Origin: Planctomycetota bacterium
GTDB taxonomy: Bacteria > Planctomycetota > UBA1135 > GCA-002686595
DNA length: 55,484 nt
NCBI GenBank assembly: GCA_009691855.1
Contig: SIAI01000030.1
Location: forward strand, 1-55,484
Direction of reading: 5' to 3'
Part shown: positions 53,995 to 55,484 of the stretch, in pieces
Layout of the letters: each line of letters begins with the position of its first letter
How positions within the stretch are numbered: the first letter of the stretch is position 1
Position numbers and translations under genes: made by a program
The notes under the pieces: model-generated
Database searches by the model: none
What the model saw: the letters and a program-made list of their open reading frames with translations, nothing else
Told to the model about the DNA's origin: nothing

Positions 53995-54309
53995 CTAGGA
54001 CTGCTCGTCTTCGGGCAGGCCGAGGATGCGGCGCCCGTTCGGGCTGATGCGCTGCGGCGTCCAGGTCGGCTCCCAGACGATCTCCACCTGGCACAGCTCG
54101 ATGCCCTCGATCTCGACCACGCGGCGCTTCACCACCTCGGGGATGCTGCGCGCCTCGGGGCAAGCCTGCGAGGTCAGCGTCATCTTGATGTTGCAGGTCC
54201 GGTCCTCGAGCTTGACGTCGTAGACCAAGCCGAGGTCCACGATGTTGACGGGGATCTCGGGGTCGTAGACTTGGCGCAGCTCGGTGAAGACGTCGTCGAC
54301 GGTGGGCAT
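53995..54309 (-). CDS. MIP18/DUF59-type Fe-S cluster assembly factor
   Basis: A 104-residue DUF59 protein of the SufT/PaaD-like group. It shows VYDPEIPVNIVDLGLVYDV, the metal or cluster-ligand Cys50 in TLTSQACPEARSIPEVV and EIVWEPTWTPQRIS near the C-terminus. Such proteins help mature Fe-S enzymes. The divergent radical SAM gene (54345) is a plausible client. No Shine-Dalgarno; TAGGAT lies 6 bases upstream of the ATG at 54309. Confidence 0.9.
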   Translation of the reverse strand: MPTVDDVFTELRQVYDPEIPVNIVDLGLVYDVKLEDRTCNIKMTLTSQACPEARSIPEVVKRRVVEIEGIELCQVEIVWEPTWTPQRISPNGRRILGLPEDEQS

Positions 54310-54315
54310 GACATC

Positions 54316-54321
54316 ATCCTA
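54316..54321 (-). promoter_or_regulatory. Candidate -10 of a leaderless promoter (MIP18-type gene)
   Basis: TAGGAT on the minus strand, 6 bases before the ATG at 54309; no Shine-Dalgarno. Confidence 0.45.
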
Positions 54322-54344
54322 GCAGCTCGCGCAACAGTTTCGCC

Positions 54345-55226
54345 GTGATCCGCTACCAGGGCACGCTCTACCGGCCGCCGTCCGAAGCCCACAGCTTGAT
54401 CCTGCAGGCCACGCTGGGCTGCAGCTACAACGAGTGCACGTTCTGCGGGATGTACCGCGACAGGCGCTTCCGCGTGCGTCCGCTGGCCGAGCTGGAGGTC
54501 GAGATCGAGTGGCTGCGCACACAGGTGGGCGAGCCCGTGCGCAAGGTGTTCCTCGCCGACGGCGACGCCCTCGTGGCCAAGGCCTCGTTCCTGCGCGCCC
54601 TGCTCGTGCGCCTGCGCGCGGCCTTCCCCGACCTAAGGCGGGTGTCCTGCTACGCTTCGCCGCAGTCCCTGCAGGTGCGCAGCGTGGAGGAGATGCGCGA
54701 GCTGAAGGAGCTCGGCCTCACGCTGTACTACCTCGGCATCGAGAGCGGCCACGACGCGGTTCTCACGCGCCTGCTGAAAGGCGTCGACGCGGCCGAGATG
54801 ATCCGCGTGGCCCGGAAGGCCGGCGAGGCCGGTGTGGCGCTCTCGACCATGATCCTGCTCGGCGCGGGCGGTCGTGAGCTGTCGCTGGCGCACGCGCGCG
54901 AATCGGCACGCGTCGTCAACGCGATCCGACCGCGCTTCCTGAGCACTCTCCTCATGACTCCCGTCGAGGGTACACCGCTGTTCGAGGAGGCGCGGCGCGG
55001 CGAGTACACGCCGCTCGACGACCTGCAGGCGACGCGCGAGTTGCGCGAACTGGTCGCCGGCCTCGAGCTCGAGGGCACGATCTTCCGCTCGAACCACGCC
55101 AGCAACGCCTTGCCGCTCGAGGGCACGCTGCCGCGCGACAAGCCGCGCTTGCTGGCCGAGCTCGATGATGTGCTGGGACGTCCCGAGCCCTCGGCTTTCG
55201 TCCCGCGCTGGTTGCGCGGGCTCTGA
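54345..55226 (+). CDS. Radical SAM protein (COG1032-like)
   Basis: A 293-residue radical SAM enzyme from GTG 54345. The 4Fe-4S ligands are Cys26, Cys31 and Cys34 in LGCSYNECTFCGMY, a CX4CX2C spacing rather than the usual CX3CX2C. The barrel continues with VRKVFLADGDALVAKASFLR, VSCYASPQSLQVRSVEEMRE, LTLYYLGIESGHDAVLTRLL and LSTMILLGAGGRELSLAHA. No auxiliary cluster or cobalamin domain. The family N-terminus (YRPPSEAHSLILQATLGC) is conserved among small COG1032 proteins of unknown reaction. It is divergent from the Fe-S assembly gene. No clear ribosome site. Confidence 0.88.
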   Translation: MIRYQGTLYRPPSEAHSLILQATLGCSYNECTFCGMYRDRRFRVRPLAELEVEIEWLRTQVGEPVRKVFLADGDALVAKASFLRALLVRLRAAFPDLRRVSCYASPQSLQVRSVEEMRELKELGLTLYYLGIESGHDAVLTRLLKGVDAAEMIRVARKAGEAGVALSTMILLGAGGRELSLAHARESARVVNAIRPRFLSTLLMTPVEGTPLFEEARRGEYTPLDDLQATRELRELVAGLELEGTIFRSNHASNALPLEGTLPRDKPRLLAELDDVLGRPEPSAFVPRWLRGL

Positions 55227-55241
55227 CTGGCCTCACAGGCT

Positions 55242-55358
55242 GTCGGAAAATCCCAGGCCCCTGCGGGTCCGGCTTTCGAAGGAGTGTTTTCGCCCCTTGG
55301 CAGCGGGCTTCTTGCTGACGAATCGCTGCGCTGCAGGTCGGCAGTGGGATTTTTCGAC
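55242..55358. repeat. Inverted repeat pair, possible IS-derived miniature element
   Basis: GTCGGAAAATCCCA (55242-55255) and TGGGATTTTTCGAC (55345-55358) are 14-base inverted repeats with one mismatch, 89 bases apart, with looser pairing inward (CCTGC/GCAGG). The AT-rich ends stand out from the region and resemble insertion-sequence termini. No ORF inside. The right flank reaches the end of the window without another gene. Confidence 0.45.
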
Positions 55359-55426
55359 GCGCTCCTAGCGCGGGCCGCCGCCCGCAACCCAATGAGACCT
55401 CATGCGCCCGCGCTGAGTTCTTGTTG

Positions 55427-55451
55427 GCGGGGGAGGCAGACCCTCCCCCGC
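55427..55451. other. Strong hairpin near the window end
   Basis: GCGGGGGAGG and CCTCCCCCGC form a perfect 10-bp stem with a 5-base loop. No T-run. It may be a terminator of a gene outside the window or part of a repeat; the last 30 bases hold nothing recognisable. Confidence 0.4.
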
Positions 55452-55484
55452 GACTCCTCCTCCAGGCCAGGCGCGACACGCGGC

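Noticed and set aside
1..55484. tRNA, rRNA, riboswitch, CRISPR, integrase, toxin-antitoxin and defence genes.
   Set aside because: None was recognised. The YwqK-like MORN protein is sometimes labelled an antitoxin, but it is an exported lipoprotein with no toxin partner, so that label is not used.

Overview
The window is a high-GC (about 70 percent by eye) bacterial chromosome segment with roughly 40 densely packed protein genes, many joined by 4-base ATGA or GTGA overlaps. No rRNA, tRNA, CRISPR array, phage module or plasmid function was seen. The gene content best suggests Planctomycetota or a neighbouring deep lineage: an ECF sigma factor carrying a membrane anchor and a long C-terminal domain, sulfatase-superfamily lipoproteins, a DUF1111 dihaem cytochrome lipoprotein, a DUF2723 membrane protein, a serine/threonine kinase and many lipoproteins. 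This placement is inference; no marker gene was compared.

Layout. 1-6.1 kb: a palindromic TAGTGTCC-ended element, a dienelactone hydrolase, two gene remnants, a GntR-controlled ABC exporter operon, and a divergent pair (DUF4863 cupin / class II glutamine amidotransferase). 6.2-13.8 kb: an ABC ATPase-permease-nuclease operon, a frameshifted REP-associated tyrosine transposase (RAYT) flanked by three REP-like repeats, and a HlyD/ABC-fusion efflux operon whose two genes are joined by a 23-bp tandem repeat of the start-codon region. 13.8-20.4 kb: ECF sigma fusion, DUF1111 cytochrome, PHP lipoprotein, Kelch protein and a duplicated fragment of a methyltransferase. 19.7-23.6 kb: a leftward surface-polysaccharide operon (sulfatase-superfamily enzyme, MORN lipoprotein, TIGR03087-type glycosyltransferase, methyltransferase), again with a repeated start codon, here with a 14-bp unit. 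23.7-29.3 kb: Ada-AlkA and MGMT alkylation repair genes, a second TAGTGTCC element, then DUF2723 and a second sulfatase-superfamily lipoprotein, closed by a bidirectional terminator. 29.3-38.4 kb: a leftward block of DinG-type helicase, SGNH hydrolase, GlpD and FadE. 38.6-45.1 kb: leucine dehydrogenase, kinase, lipoprotein, type II methionine aminopeptidase, glycosyltransferase and methyltransferase. 45.1-55.5 kb: mutS, a COG3014-YcfL-LpoB lipoprotein operon, an epimerase, PEP carboxykinase, a TPR protein, a MIP18-type Fe-S assembly factor and a radical SAM enzyme.

Themes. Several genes concern the envelope (three ABC exporters, two sulfatase-superfamily lipoproteins, glycosyltransferases, LpoB). 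Two concern lipid and glycerol use (FadE, GlpD), and PckA could feed gluconeogenesis. DNA maintenance is represented by MutS, Ada-AlkA, MGMT and DinG. Many transcription-unit-leading genes have a TAnnnT hexamer 6-11 nt before the start codon and no Shine-Dalgarno, which suggests widespread leaderless mRNAs.

The most unusual structure is the start-codon relay, present at two unrelated junctions. Tandem repeats of an ATGA start/stop overlap create chains of mini-ORFs (six of 8 codons; two of 5 codons), each ending in a TGA that overlaps the next ATG, leading from an upstream gene's stop codon to the next gene's start.
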